Counted from the stretch's first letter, positions 1 to 16,007 are shown. The stretch: DNA of 64,000 nucleotides from Podospora pseudoanserina (GCF_035222485.1 NC_085923.1:992001-1056000); one strand, 5' to 3'. Program-made: numbers and translations. Notes: a model not told the origin generated them from the sequence alone.

Positions 1-1518
1 CGCAATGGAGCCTTTGTAAGTTTGCAAACCCGCCACAACCGCCTCTCGAAACCGCATCTTCTAACCTGCGCCGACATGGCAGATAACATTGACTACAACT
101 CTCTAAAACACCACATCAAAACGCACACGACAAAGGACCAAGCGACGGCCATAGCGATCCCGGGACATCAAGACACTGCCCTCGGCAAGTTCGAGGAAGG
201 CTTCTACGGCGAGCTGTGTCGCCAACATGACCGAGTCGACCTCTTTGTCTCCAGCAAGGCTGACGAGATCTCGCGGCGCCTCCAGCACTCGTCCAATCAG
301 ATTCACCGCCTAATAGTACGCTGCGCAACATCAGGCCGGAGCACCATCTCGATCAAACGACAGCGGCGGTTTGTCAAGTACGAGCAGGAACTCCTCCAAT
401 GCGGCGACGACATCCGCTCCCTGCGGCGCTTTGTCGACGCGCAGATCGTGGCGTTCCGCAAGATACTCAAAAAGTACAGAAAATGGACCGGGTCGTCGAC
501 GCTGGGGATACGCTTCAGGGACAATGTCTTGTCGCACCCCAAAAGCTTCACGCGGTGCGACTTTTCGCACTTGCAGGCCAGGTATGACGACTTGCTGGTC
601 ACGCTGCGGGCAGCATCGCCTGTCGGCATGAGCGGGATTGGCTCCCCGACCCCCGAGCCGACGGTCGACCCGCGCGATCGGCAGAGCTCCCCGAGCGAGG
701 CGACGATTGTGAGCGAGTCACAGGTGGTGTACTGGAATGAGTACGACTGCGGAAGCGAGGCGGGGGACAACGACAGGAGGGATGAGGATTATGCTATTTA
801 TATTGACCCGAACGAGGACATGAGCTTCCCCGGCATGAAGGCTCTTGGGAATCTTTTCTCCAACCCGGTCAAGAGGTTGAACTCAGCCTGGATGTCGATT
901 CGATCGGTGCGGTCGAGGGAGTCTCCCTTGAGCGATGATATTGAGCGCGGACCACTCTTGCCGACTGACTCGACCGTTTCGACGTACGGTTCAACTCGTG
1001 CGAAGCCATTCTCTACCGAACCGAGCTACTTTACGATACCGCCTGGCAGTAGGGGTGGCCAGTCCGACACTGATGTGGAGGAGGATGCCAACTACTCCAA
1101 CCGCCACAGTCGGAGGGGGTCGTATGGGTATGCTTCCTCGGAAGATCAGTTTCCTACCGGCTATCGTCCTCACTATGCTGCTCTGCCGAGCATCAATGAC
1201 CAGCGCATTGAGCAGTACAGGGAAAACATGTTTTTCTGGATCACGTGGGGTTGCTACGCTGTTGCGTATGTCTTGATGGGGATTGCGACTGTGCTCATCA
1301 CGGCGGGGCGTAACAAGAAGCGACTTGAGGTGGACGCGGGTGTGACGCTGGGCATCATGACTTCTTTGGGGCTGGCATGTGCGGCGATTTGTATGACGGT
1401 GGCCAGGCAGGAAAGGATGGGATGGGTTGGGCTGGTGGCGACGTGGATTGCGTTTGCGGGGATATGTGCGGCCAACGGGGTGTTGCTTGTGCTTGTGGTT
1501 GGGAATGCTCCTCTATGA
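1..1518 (+). CDS. SPX-domain integral membrane protein, 5' truncated by window edge
   Basis: The window opens inside exon 1 (1-15). An intron follows at 16-82, with donor GTAAGT, branch CTAAC at 61-65 and acceptor CAG; exon 2 is 83-1518. Splicing gives the junction peptide QWSLYNIDYNSLK, a typical SPX N-terminal region, so the ATG at 76 is intronic and the true start lies upstream. The SPX domain (inositol-pyrophosphate/phosphate sensing) fills roughly the first 180 residues and includes the basic helix FRKILKKYRKW. A long acidic and serine-rich linker follows, then three hydrophobic helices at about 1231-1308, 1351-1400 and 1420-1500. This SPX plus three-helix layout recalls the Vtc subunits of the vacuolar polyphosphate transporter chaperone, but no polymerase (TTM) domain is visible. 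A vacuolar-membrane regulatory role in phosphate homeostasis is inferred. Confidence 0.85.
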   Translation, partial: RNGAFVSLQTRHNRLSKPHLLTCADMADNIDYNSLKHHIKTHTTKDQATAIAIPGHQDTALGKFEEGFYGELCRQHDRVDLFVSSKADEISRRLQHSSNQIHRLIVRCATSGRSTISIKRQRRFVKYEQELLQCGDDIRSLRRFVDAQIVAFRKILKKYRKWTGSSTLGIRFRDNVLSHPKSFTRCDFSHLQARYDDLLVTLRAASPVGMSGIGSPTPEPTVDPRDRQSSPSEATIVSESQVVYWNEYDCGSEAGDNDRRDEDYAIYIDPNEDMSFPGMKALGNLFSNPVKRLNSAWMSIRSVRSRESPLSDDIERGPLLPTDSTVSTYGSTRAKPFSTEPSYFTIPPGSRGGQSDTDVEEDANYSNRHSRRGSYGYASSEDQFPTGYRPHYAALPSINDQRIEQYRENMFFWITWGCYAVAYVLMGIATVLITAGRNKKRLEVDAGVTLGIMTSLGLACAAICMTVARQERMGWVGLVATWIAFAGICAANGVLLVLVVGNAPL

Positions 1519-2139
1519 TCAAAGTCTGAGGGAAGGCGTGATAGCCTGATGATCTTGAGACGAGAGATCTCTTTTTTTTCCCTTTTTTTCTTCTCTTTGG
1601 TATTGGGTCATTTTGTATTTAACTGTACGGGTTGCGCATTACATCGGATGGGGTCTCCTGGGTGAGGGAGGCTGTTTTCCGCCATGGGAGCAAAGGTTGC
1701 ATGATACCAGGTTGGTTTTTTCTTCTTTTCTTCTTGAGTATACCAAGGCGGCATACATTTGGTGGGGAAGGGGGGGGAAGGAGGGCGCTTTGAAGGGTAA
1801 AAGCAAAGCGGGATATTGTTGAGATGGTTAGCTGTACCTTTTGTGTGTGTAATAGTAACAACAGCAGCGGTTTTGTCATTCACTCTCATATAAGACGAAG
1901 ACTTGATGTTGTTGTGTGAGCAAGCAATCCAACCCCCACTTCACGAATGAAACCGATTGAAGTTCCCCTCATCCACTTAAACGGTCCCTCACTTAAACCC
2001 CGCGCTTCACATTCCACCAACCATCCAACAAACATTTCAGAGCTTTTCAACACCCTGGTTATTGAATGACCTCACCTCTCTCTCTTACCTCCATACTAAC
2101 TAACTAAACCCTGACTTTTTTTATGTTTCTGTTTCCACA
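1519..2139. other. Intergenic: 3' UTR and promoter
   Basis: T-rich 3' flank of the SPX gene followed by a pyrimidine-rich leader before the ATG at 2140. The short ORFs on both strands here show no recognisable domain or fungal codon pattern. No RNA gene or repeat seen. Confidence 0.6.
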
Positions 2140-3656
2140 ATGAGCGACGAAGACCGCCCCAGCAGCAGCAGCAGCAAAAGGGCGTCCCTCCTCAGGCTCA
2201 AGTCCAAGGTGAAGGAAGTGAAACAAGTCGTCATGTCCTCCCAGCTACCGCAGACGCACTACAAGAAGGAGGTGACGCGGCCGACTCGGCTGACGGGGTT
2301 GTTTCCTAATACAACCAACCCGGTTGTGTTCTCTGCGCCGATGCTAGGGACGGCGAACGGGAGGTTGGCGGCCGAGGTGAGCAAGGCGGGGGGGTTTGGT
2401 ATGTTTCCCCCTTCTCTCTCTCTGTAAATGTGAAAAGGGGTGCTGCTGCTGATGATGATGATGGTGGTGATGATGATGATAGGGTTCATCCCCGCGGGAT
2501 ATAACTTCAACCCCGAATCCGGACCGGATCATCTAGGGCAGTTGGGGGAGGAGCTAAAAATCGCGAGGAAGGTGCTGGATTTGGAGCAGGCGACGCTGAC
2601 GGCTGTCCCGGTGGGGGTGGGGTTCATTCTTTGTCATGAGAGTGCGAGGACGCATTTTATCGAGAGGGCTATTCCCGTTTTGCAGGAGTATTCCCCCCAG
2701 GCGGTGTGGCTTTTTGCTCCGAGGGTGGAGGATGTGGAGGGGGGGGTGGTGAGGGGGATTATTGACGTGTTGCATGATAATGGGTTTGTGGTTTTTTACC
2801 AGGTCGGGACGGTGAAGGCGGTGAAAGAGGCGGTTAGGGATGGGGCGGATGTGGTTGTTGCTCAGGGGACGGATGCGGGGGGGCATCAGTTTGCTAGGGG
2901 GGCGGGGACGATGAGTTTTTTGAGGGAGGTGGTGGAGGTTGTCAAGGGGGAGAAGGAGAGGACGGGGAGGGAGGTGGAGGTTGTGGGGGCGGGGGGGATT
3001 GTGGATGGGAGGGGGGTGGTGGCTGCGTTGGCTTTGGGTGAGTACCCAGCTGGGATTGAGAGAGAAGGGGACGGGGGCTGACTAGAGGGTTATACAGGGG
3101 TTGATGCGGTTGTTATGGGGACGAGGGTGAGTTTTGAGCTTCGGGATGGGACATGGAATGAGGCTGACAAGGAGATAGTTCATTCTCGCTGAGGAGGCGA
3201 CGACGCCAAAGTTTAAGCAGGAGCTGATTGCAAAGACAACGGACGGGGCCTCGTCAACTTTCAAGTAAGATAGCAGTTGTGGAAATCTTTTGGGGGTCAG
3301 GGCTGACATGACGACAGACATACGGTCATGGACGACATTCAGGGCACCACCATCTGGCCAAAGATCTATGACGGCCGAGCCATTGTTGGGGGTTCGGTTG
3401 AGGACCATCTTAACGGGGTGCCAGTGGAGGACAACATCCGGCTTTTCAAGGAAGCTGCAGAGAAGGGCGAGACGGACAGGACGATTACTTGGGCGTAAGT
3501 ACGCACGGCAGTTTTAGAAACAGAATATATTTGCTAACAGTCATCAGTGGAAGTGGCGTTGGATTGGTCAGCAAGATCCAGCCGGCCGGTGAGATTGTCA
3601 AGGAAGTGCGCGAAGAAGCGCTTCAACGCATCAAGGAACTGCAAACATTGTTTTAA
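2140..3656 (+). CDS. Nitronate monooxygenase (2-nitropropane dioxygenase family), FMN enzyme
   Basis: Six exons fit one frame: 2140-2398, 2483-3037, 3098-3126, 3179-3264, 3318-3494 and 3548-3656, giving 404 aa. Introns are 52-84 nt with GTATGT, GTGAGT or GTAAGN donors, and the last has branch CTAAC. The family oxidises alkyl nitronates to carbonyl compounds and nitrite using FMN. Visible family motifs are NPVVFSAPMLGTANG, AGGFGFIPAGYN (created by splicing intron 1), the GTDAGGHQ active-site loop, EVVGAGGIVDGRG and GVDAVVMGTR (barrel phosphate-binding strands). The basic Ser-rich N-terminal 30 residues are not part of the barrel. Intron 1 contains GATGAT repeats. The gene is convergent with the amidohydrolase at 3755, leaving about 100 bp between the stops. 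The physiological substrate cannot be told from sequence. Confidence 0.9.
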
Positions 3657-3754
3657 ACGCCTATTTTCGTGTATAACCATAGATCATCAACGCATTTCTA
3701 AACCAATGCCGCTCGCTCGTCTGTTTATGTACATTTCATTCGTCACACATCATC

Positions 3755-5776
3755 TTACAAATCTTCCTTCGCGCCAGTCTGCTTCTCTACCGCCGGCTCA
3801 TCCACGCCATCTCTGGAGTAGACCTTCTTTCCCGCAACCCAGGTCTCCCTCACCTTCAAGAACCTGATTTCTTCCTCCCCTACCTTCAAAACATCCTCGT
3901 CCATCACCACCCAATCGGCGAATCCCCCCTCCCTGATCACACCGGCCTTCTTCTCCCAAAACGCCGCGTAGGCAGGGCCCCTGGTAAACCCGTCAAATGC
4001 CTGCCGCACGCTCAACCCTTCCTGCTCTTTATACCACCCACCTTCCCACCCTGGCGGCCCAATGCCTGTATGTGGACTCTTCCTCGTAACGGCAGCATAT
4101 ACTCCCTCAAAGGGATTCGGCGGCTCCACGGGGAAGTCACTCCCCAGCACCGGCGGCCCAACATCCCACATGGACCTCATCCTGTACGCCTCCCTCGCGA
4201 TCCTTTCCTTACCCAGCCGTTCCTCCGCATAGGCCATATCAGAAGTAGCGTGGGTAGGCTGGATGCTGGGTATGATTCCCAGCTCTCTCATCCGGGCTTG
4301 ATCGTTTGGGTGAATGATTTGTGCGTGCTCGATGCGGAAACGGCAGCTGATCTGCTGGCACATCATGGGTGGGATGCCGTAAGGGCAGACCTCGAGGTCG
4401 TCGAGGGCCGTGGCTAAGGAGTCAATGGCGTGGCGGTTGGCCAGGTCACCGATGGCGTGGATGTTGACTTGATACTTGGCCTTTGCCCAGGAGAGGGCGA
4501 GGGAGTGGAGGGTGCTGGCATTGACGAGGAGAGAGCCAGAGGTAGAAGGACGGTCCGAGTAAGGGTCGATCATGGCGCTGCCCCAGGAACCGAGGGCACC
4601 ATCTGTTTTCTGTCAGCAATCCTAAAAAAAAAAAAAAAACAGAGACATACCAGCAAAAAGCTTCACACTCCCCACCCTCAACCACCCCCCTTCCAAATCC
4701 ACCTTCCTCGCCACCTCTGGACAGAAAGTATTTCTCTCCGGGCACTCAACCATGGCATACACCCTCACCGTCCACTCCTCTTTGTCCTTCTTCACCATCT
4801 CCTCATAGAGATCAATATCCCTCGGCAGCACACCCGCATCATGCATCCCCACCAGTCCAACTTTGTTCAACTCCCTCATCGCACTGCCCACAAACTTCTT
4901 TTTCTGGGCGGCGTTTGGTTTGGGCCACAAACCAGTAACAATATCCATAGCATTATCACAAAACACGCCCATCCCCGGCTCCCTCACAATCTGCCCCCCT
5001 GGAACCTCCCCAGGCAATTTGTCTATATCAATCAAATCCAGAACCGCCTGCGAAACCCAAGTACAGTGCACATCCACCCGATCCAGCATGAAGAACTTAT
5101 CCCTCAACTCCTCATCATCACTCAGCCAGTCCTATCCCTTTCTCGTCAGCGCCCCCCCCCCCTTTTTCTTATGTGTAAAAATGTAACTCACAGCAGTAGG
5201 CATCCCCTCCCTCAACAACCCCTGATCCCACCCCACCCCCCTAACCCAATTCCCCCTTGATCCAACCCCCCCCTCCCCCTTTCGTGACTCTAAATACTTT
5301 TTTATTCTCGCTGTCACCTCCTCCTTCGACCTGGCCCCAAACAAATCCACCCCGTGCAAAAACTCGCCGTATTGTAACAAATGTCCGTGTCCGTCCCACA
5401 ATCCGGGGAGTACATACCCCTTCCTCTTGTTCTCTTCTCCTTTGCTGGGAAAAACACGGGTTATGAGGCCAGTGGAGGGGTCAACACCGAGGCAGTTCCC
5501 TTGCTCCTCCTCTGTCCTGTCAGAGGCAAAGGAGGTGGTGATGGGGTGGTCGTAGCAGTGGATTATCTCCTCCTCTTTCGTAGCGGTTACCGAGGCGAGA
5601 AAGGTTGTGAGAGAAGAGGTGTATTTATCCCAAGTGTAAGCAACGTCAACAGGGAGCTGGTAGACCACCATCTCAGCCAACTGCACCGGTCCATGACGGT
5701 ACAGCAGGGCGGACAACAGCCCCGTCAAAGCGAGGGTTGCCAGCCCCAGCAGGAGGCGGAGGGGTGATAAGGCCAT
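3755..5776 (-). CDS. YtcJ-like metal-dependent amidohydrolase with N-terminal membrane anchor
   Basis: Three exons on the minus strand: 5776-5192, 5131-4651 and 4602-3755, giving 637 aa. Introns are 60 and 48 nt, both with CTGAC branch points; the second holds a long poly-T tract. Residues 5-25 form a hydrophobic helix (signal anchor), suggesting ER or secretory membrane location. Amidohydrolase-3 family features are the HxH metal site in LWDGHGHLL (His130, His132), the KLFADGALG strand rebuilt by splicing intron 2, NIHAIGDLAN and RIEHAQI histidines, and the LGSDFPVE aspartate. The family hydrolyses amide or related bonds; the substrate is unknown. Codon use matches its neighbours, and no frame damage is seen. 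Confidence 0.9.
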
Positions 5777-6466
5777 GAATCGCTTCTCTCTTGTCCCAGG
5801 TATCCTAAGTCAAGGTAGACGTCACAAGCGGAAGGGGTGGTTTGAGAAATTATACAGGAAATTTTTTTTGTTTTTACCAAAAAGAAAAAAAAAAGTCAAC
5901 GTCAGGTCGAAATCAAGCTGCACCTCCAGGAAGTCTCGTCCCCACCACCAAACCCTCGGCCCGCCTGCAGACACCGACTGATCGGCGCCGGGCCGATGCT
6001 CGCCGGGCTCTGCCTGCCGCCCTTTGCATTTGAAGACATTAATTATACCCCCAGATGAGCAGTGAACTCGATACATGAAGAGAGCATTTTAACACTGACT
6101 CATATTCCATAAAATGCATGCTAAACAGCTAGCTAGCCAAAGTTTACAGATAACCCCCTCCCGCTCTCTTCCCTGCCGGTCAACAAGTAACCCAGCCGTT
6201 TACAGCTTATTCATCCCCCCAAACTTAATGATTGATCCTTCCTCATCCACCAACACCCATGCGTGTTTCTATACTTACAATTTTCCCCCTCCATCACCCC
6301 CCCCCACCTTCTTCCACCACACAACACAAACATCACCCGGTGAAGAGCTTTGAAAATGAATGATGCCTCCCCTCCCCCCCTTAACCTTAACCCAACCAAT
6401 GTAGTATGGAAAAAGACACAAGAAAAAAAAAGAACAATCCACTTCAGCACGTTCATTATGCTTAAC

Positions 6467-6525
<59 letters not shown>

Positions 6526-6648
6526 CCCAAAGGATACCTTCCCTTACCCTACTACCCGCTAGCCCTTCCCTAAACAACATATTGACCACCTAAAAAACAA
6601 CATCAAACACCCTCAGCCCTCCCTTCTCCAGAACACCGCAAAACAAAA
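5777..6648. other. Intergenic between amidohydrolase promoter and hulA 3' end
   Basis: Divergent leader of the amidohydrolase, then pyrimidine-rich DNA and a CT/CA microsatellite before the hulA stop. Several small ORFs here are products of low complexity. Nothing else recognisable. Confidence 0.6.
6467..6523. repeat. Compound (CT)n(CA)n microsatellite
   Basis: About 12 CT units run directly into about 16 CA units, in the 3' flank of the minus-strand hulA gene. The overlapping ORF translations (alternating two-residue patterns) are artefacts of the repeat. Confidence 0.95.
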
Positions 6649-9525
<2,877 letters not shown>

Positions 9526-11397
9526 GATTGCAAACAGTGCAAGTCAATCTCGCACGTGTGGCGTTGGTGTTTCTGTGACCTTTTCGTCTGGACTTCTCCT
9601 GTCGTCCTTCGTCCGAGTGGGCGGTCCGCTGTTGGCGGGGATGTGTGGTTGGCTGTCGGTCAAGCAAGGGGAGGTTCGCAACGAGAAAAGGCTGGATGAG
9701 ATGCCGAGATGCGGGCGGCCAAAGCGCTCGGTGATGGAGGGATCTCGATTCGATGACTGACACTCAGCCGGGCGACGCGAATGAAGGCGCGATGAGGTGC
9801 TAGACTGCGTGTTGTAGATGCATGCGCAGCATTAAACGATGGGGAGCGCAGCTGGGCCGTCGAGGGATTGTGAGAGTGGTGAGTATGGTATGGTGAGGCT
9901 GTGCTTGTTGCTCTTCTGTCCCGGGCCCCCCCCCGCTTTGGGAACCTCTGTCGCTCGAGCCTGAGGCGGCGGGCGGCTAGTTTGTTACTGGTTGGAAGCG
10001 AGGCCGTGACGCAGTTAAGCCAGGTACCCTGTGTAAGGGCTAGGTGGTTCGAGTACCCCGTACAGGGAGAGCTTTGTTCTGCTGGAATCTTGGAAAACGC
10101 AAAGACAAGACAGGACGAGACAAGACAAGACAAGAAAAGAGCAAGACAGCTTCAGTCCAGAGCAGCCAGAGCAGCCAGAGCAGCCAGAGCGGTCAAGCAT
10201 ACGGTGGTCATCAGAGAGAGCATGTGAGGTGTAGGGTGCGGTCATTGTGTCCCAAGCAGCTTTGCCCAGCGTTGCCTCCAGTACCTTCCTAGCACAGAAA
10301 AGGATCCATCCGTCCTTAGTGGCTTCTGGAGGGTGATCGCGCAACTACTTTCTCGCACAGTGTGTTCCTCCTGCAGCGAAACAGTTACCCCTGAGTGACA
10401 GCCAGGTGGTGAGACTTTCTCTTCGTATCTTCCACGTGAGGCTTGCACGGCTTGATCTTGCGCAAGTTTCGGGTCAGGCCGGCAATTCGATGTAGGATCT
10501 ACTAATTGTTGTGGCGCTGGAAACACCGTCAACTAACTGTCTTGGGATTTCGAGGTTCGGTACACCGTGTTAAAATCAGATATACACCGTGTAAGGATTG
10601 GTGGAACATGTCCCGAACCGTCAGAAAGTTGCCCCTCGGATTATTTTGTGAATCAGCCTTTACGAGTATAAGAGCTCCCAGCCGGGATTTTTTGCGAGAA
10701 ATAACAAGGCACTCTTGAGTCTGCCTGTAATCTCCGCGTATAGGCCTCACACATCCCAGACGGTTGCTTTTCATTCCGAAATAGAGGCGCCTTATCTTGT
10801 CGGAATCTACCACAATATCCAGACTCACTCACCCTCAAGCCATCTGGTACATACATAGAAATAAATAAGCGCAGGGTAGGGAAGCTAGGCTTATGTTTCT
10901 ATATTCGACATGCCGTTACTCCGCTAGTGCCCCAAGATGGATGCCACACAGAAATCCACGCAACCAAGGGGCAAAGTCCAGCGGTTGGCAACCGGACAGA
11001 AGATGCCTAGCCACCAGGGTCCATCAACTTGGTATTTGATGAGTAATTGTACCCTTTTCTTTTTACCTATCCCCCCGACTCCTAAACCGAAGCAAACAAT
11101 AATAGCAATTATTCGCCATGTCCCGTCTCTTGATATACAACTTTGGACAATAAGGGTGTCGATTCGACTGTCCCTTCCAATGTTGCCCTAAGGGTTGACA
11201 TTCCATTCACCTCGAGCCAGAGGAGACTCTGGAAACCTCCCTCTCAGTGGCCGTAATGGCTTACCTCTCCAACCAGGATAACAACAATCCAATGGCCTCC
11301 GTGAACGCCAAAAACCCCTGGCTCCGGACAGGCGACAGACCTCTCCTTGACATCAATGCCACCCCGGGTACCGCTGAAATCTTCCACCCCTTGACGT
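9526..11397. other. Long gene-poor stretch upstream of hulA
   Basis: About 1.9 kb without a convincing gene. It contains the hulA promoter and 5' leader, a C-run near 9925, short tandem repeats near 10.1 kb, and the 3' flank of the pab2-like gene. ORFs of 60-157 codons on both strands lack domains and look like chance frames; one minus-strand ORF (9660-10133) lies in the likely hulA leader. An unrecognised small gene or non-coding RNA cannot be excluded. Confidence 0.5.
10101..10191. repeat. Adjacent short tandem repeats (GACAA)n and (AGAGCAGCC)n
   Basis: An imperfect run of GACAA units is followed by four near-perfect 9-bp AGAGCAGCC units. In frame they would encode simple peptides, but no larger ORF supports coding. 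Confidence 0.8.
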
Positions 11398-12285
<888 letters not shown>

Positions 12286-13229
12286 TTTGGCTTTTCGGCT
12301 TTGAGTTGTGGAGAGCAGGAGTTGCGAAATTTGATCGGGTGGGGAGGGGGTTTCGAGGTTGCGAAGTTCTGTTGGGATGGCGGAAAGGACCTGAAATCGT
12401 GGCGGTTAGCATGAGACCTCGTGGTCGGGGTCATATGTAGATAGGCGTCACGGAGGCCCGGGGAGCTATTCCCAATGACGCGAACACGCGCGGCAGCCAC
12501 ACGAAAACGCCAAGGGAGGTTGTATCAGATAACTCTCCCACCCAGCTGCTGAGGCGGAGAGACAGGCTTACTGGGATGCAAAGTGTAATTCTTCTGGCAA
12601 AATTTTGTCGTCGGGATAGGTCCTGCTTGTGTTTAAAACAGGAAAGAGAGGTGTAGCAAAGTTGCGATCAGAAGTCGTCGCCCTGGCCAGTTTGGGTCCG
12701 CAAGGCTGGGATCTCGTTGTAACTTGTAGCCGATCGGCGAATTGCCGGACTGGGGTCTGGGTTTGCGATTTCTCCTGGGTTAGGGTTGTGGTAGCCATCA
12801 AGATTCTTGCTAGCTTGATATGTGAAACATTTCCCCATGCAACAGCCTTCGTTGAAACAGAGTACGGTTCAATCTTCTTTATCAGCTTTGTTCGCCGGAG
12901 AACGGCTCCTTAGGTCAAACGACCTCATAAACGTTCACTTATCCCCAATTTTTCTGTCATTATGGGTTGTTTGCAGTCTGCGGCTGCAATAGCCTATCAC
13001 CATGGGGGGAAAGCAGGCAAAACAAATGTGTACAGAAAGACCTGATATCTATACAACAAGCTACCTAGCTACCATACTCGTATGTAAGATTTTCTCTTGT
13101 TATAACCTGATCCACTCATCTCGCAGTCAATATTCCCTTACTCTTCTCCTTCTCATCACAAAGCCCTCTCCGCCCACTCATCTCTCATATCATAGGCACT
13201 AACATCACTCCTCGTCTCATCCCTCCCGC
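12286..13229. other. Intergenic, no recognisable gene
   Basis: Promoter region of the Pab2-like gene, then AT-richer DNA to the 3' end of the disrupted gene at 13230. ORFs of 60-170 codons here overlap the neighbouring exon or have no family features. Confidence 0.55.
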
Positions 13230-14507
13230 TCACCCTCTCCTATCAAAGAAAATCATCCTCCCATAAAACCTAATCCCCCTTCCACCAACCCATCCCCCCA
13301 AAAACTTGATATAGCTCCCGTCACCCTCCTCATTATACCTACCCCCCTTGCTCGTCCTCCCCCCTCCACCTGAGATAATGCCTCTCGTTCGAGGACTGAT
13401 ACGGCCGCTGCTCCAACCTCGAAATTCCCTCCACCGGACCCAGTACGAACGATCCCCAGAGGGCATTCCCATCCATAGTGACTGTCATTCTTGATTCACC
13501 CCTCTCGTCATAGCTAGGGTCTTCAGGTTGGAGTTCATAGTTTCCGTTGAGGAGGCTGAGAGGCGGGAAGGATGCACTGCCCGGTGGGGTTGGAGTACTG
13601 GCTGTAGTTGTCATAGGTTGGTGAACCAGGATAGGGAGGGGGAGGGTCGTCGTTGAGGTTGGAGCTGCTGTAGGAGTTCCAAGTGGAAGGGGTGCTGCTG
13701 CTGTGCTTGGAGGGGTTGCTGGTTGATTTGGTGTGGCCGCCAAGGGGGCAGCTCCAGTTGTTACGGCGGGCAGTTTGGATCTGTCGGGAGGATGGAGGAG
13801 CGGGGGTTGACGAGGCGGGTAGTGGGCGGGATGAGCTGCTCGCGATGTGGGAGTCGCCTCTGCCTCGGGAGCAGCGGGCGGTTTGCTTTGTGCGTTGTAT
13901 GGTGGGCTCAGGGGGTGGTGATGGCCTTGAGGAGACAGCGTGGGAGTTAGCTCTGCTTGCGGAGGTGCCCCCTCGACGGGCGGTCTGCTTCTTTGCGGGA
14001 GCTGGCTCGGCGGCAGGTGGCTTGGGGGCAGCCTTGGGTTTGGGAGTAGCGATTGTCCTCGCCTTCTTGGTAGCAGTTGCGCTACTCGGTCCAGTGTGGG
14101 CGTTGTCATCGGTGGCCTTACGCTTGGTACCCCCCTTGGTAGTGGTGGTGGTCTGGTTCTTCAAAGCTTGCTTGGCTTCGCGGTCGCGCGTCGTCCACTC
14201 CTTCTTCAAGTCGGCCTCCAACTTGAGGACGGTTTTCGGCACAGTCAACTTTCCACCATTGAGAGCTTCATACAGCCTCATCTTGGCTGTACCCTTGTTC
14301 TTGGATGGTGGCAGGCCATAATGTATCAGCTGAGCTTCACACCAGTGAGCAGGGTGGTCCTTTCAGCTGTCAGGTGCCATCCAACTGCGACTTGGTTTCT
14401 GGGACCGTGGCCTGACGATGAAGATTGTGGCCGGAAGCTTCCACAAAGAATTCACCGTGGGCATATGACCAGTGGTCGCTGGTGATAGGTGGGACGACGG
14501 CAGCCAT
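13230..14507 (-). pseudogene. Conserved fungal protein of unknown function, reading frame disrupted
   Basis: Four blocks look like one fungal protein but lie in different minus-strand frames. (1) An N-terminal block from the ATG at 14507 contains HWSYAHG. (2) A block near 14250-14365 reads HWCEAQLIHYGLPPSKNK and runs into MRLYEALNGGKLTVPKT and a basic, low-complexity Ser/Pro/Thr region that stops at 13535. (3) A block near 13340-13580 contains SLLNGNYELQ, GNALWGSFVLG and EQRPYQSS and stops at 13339. (4) A tail in the third frame, GSYIKFLGG, stops at 13230. From memory such blocks occur in order in a fungal family, which I cannot name. No canonical intron joins them; the last shift sits in a GGGGGG run. 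Either degeneration beside the RIP island or assembly indels could explain this. Confidence 0.6.
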
Positions 14508-16007
14508 TTTTATAGATCGGTGCCGTTGTGGGTTGTGGGACCGGAGGTTGAGTACACTTGGATGCTGCGATGATGTAAAGCCCGATTATTGACGACGATA
14601 GAGATGTAAGGCGGGGTTGAAGGTAAGTTCGAAATGGTGTTCGTCTGATTGGTGACTTTTCTTTGTGGCTTTTGTGGACAAACGTCTTGATGGACGTCAG
14701 AAGTCGCCGGTGTCGATGAATTCAAGCGCGTTAAGTTCTTTTAGCAAAGAGAGACACGTCAAGCTCCATAAGAAGTTGCTCCCTCCCTCCCCACCGGGGT
14801 TTAAGTGGTTTATCTAATCGCGCTACCTACGACTTCGTAGCCAGGGATCTGCTCCCTTCCAAAATTTGATCTTGACCGTTGTTCACACATCAAGAATCAC
14901 TGATCTAGTTGCAGGCCGAATCCGCTTTCGAATTTCAAGACTGAACAATTGCTCTACTGACGGTATCTGTTTACTTGAAGGTGAGCCCCTTTCCTGGTGT
15001 GCCGGTCTCCTCATAAACTAAGTTCAGTATACTACACCTCTGCCAGCGAAATATATTAGTGCGAGACTTGCCCTTCAAAATAATATATTCATATATTAAT
15101 TATTAATAATCATATATATAATATTAGAATTAATTTAATTTCAAGTTACTTTATTATTGTTTTCTTTAGTAAAGATACCGTTTAGTTTTAAAGAAGTATA
15201 AATCTATTTATATTGTACTTAGTGCTGGAACTTAGATTTGTTGATATGTCAGATAGATTAGATAAGAATTTTTCTATGCCGCACCGCCTTTACGGTGAGG
15301 CTCGCCTGCCTGCTTCTGTAAGTAGAGCTACGCGCGCACTAGCTAGAGAGCTATAGACAAAAGAATTCCTACACTTCTGGGAATTTTTTGCTTTCTTCGA
15401 TTATTCATCACCTTTTACCATACCTTGCCTGATTTTACCTTGTGAAACGGCATTAATACTAGTATAAATAACTATATTTTATTATAGTTACTATTAATGT
15501 TATTGTAATAGAAATTAATATGTTAGTTAATATATTAATATTTATGCTTTATTATATACTAATAAAGTAATACTAACTATATTAATATTTTAAAGCTTAT
15601 AGATATTTGAAACTTAGATATAACTAAATAATAGCTATATATATCCCGAGCTTTTCATAAACTAATTTAATTAATAAACGTAAAAGACTTTTAGAAGTAG
15701 TGATAGTTAAAGTAAGTTTTCATAGGATAAAGATATCCGGAATACTAAAATTAATATATGAACTTAGAAAAAAGAGCGGAATATTTGATATATTAAGTAG
15801 GAAACGTAATATAATTTTAAGAAATAAAATTTTATTAAATACAATGTTTATTTAATATATTTAAAGCGTTAGGATTAATAATTAATTTATTTCAATTAGG
15901 AAGAGGGCGAGGGGTTTTAGTATCTTTAAAGTAAGTACTGAAATAATAAGAAAATATATATATATAACCAAAACACTATAAATATACCCTCAATAAGTCA
16001 CTGAATG
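14508..16007. other. Left shoulder of the AT-rich island
   Basis: 14508 to about 14990 has ordinary composition and is the upstream region of the disrupted gene. From about 15000 the sequence becomes strongly AT-rich, with a short GC-richer patch near 15290-15350. No gene, LTR or coding remnant could be identified. Confidence 0.6.

Noticed and set aside
76-78. ATG at 76 as start of the SPX protein
   Set aside because: It lies within an intron with good donor, branch and acceptor; splicing restores the conserved NIDYNSLK region with upstream exon sequence.
9660-10133. 157-codon minus-strand ORF upstream of hulA
   Set aside because: No motif and low-complexity composition; sits where the hulA leader is expected.
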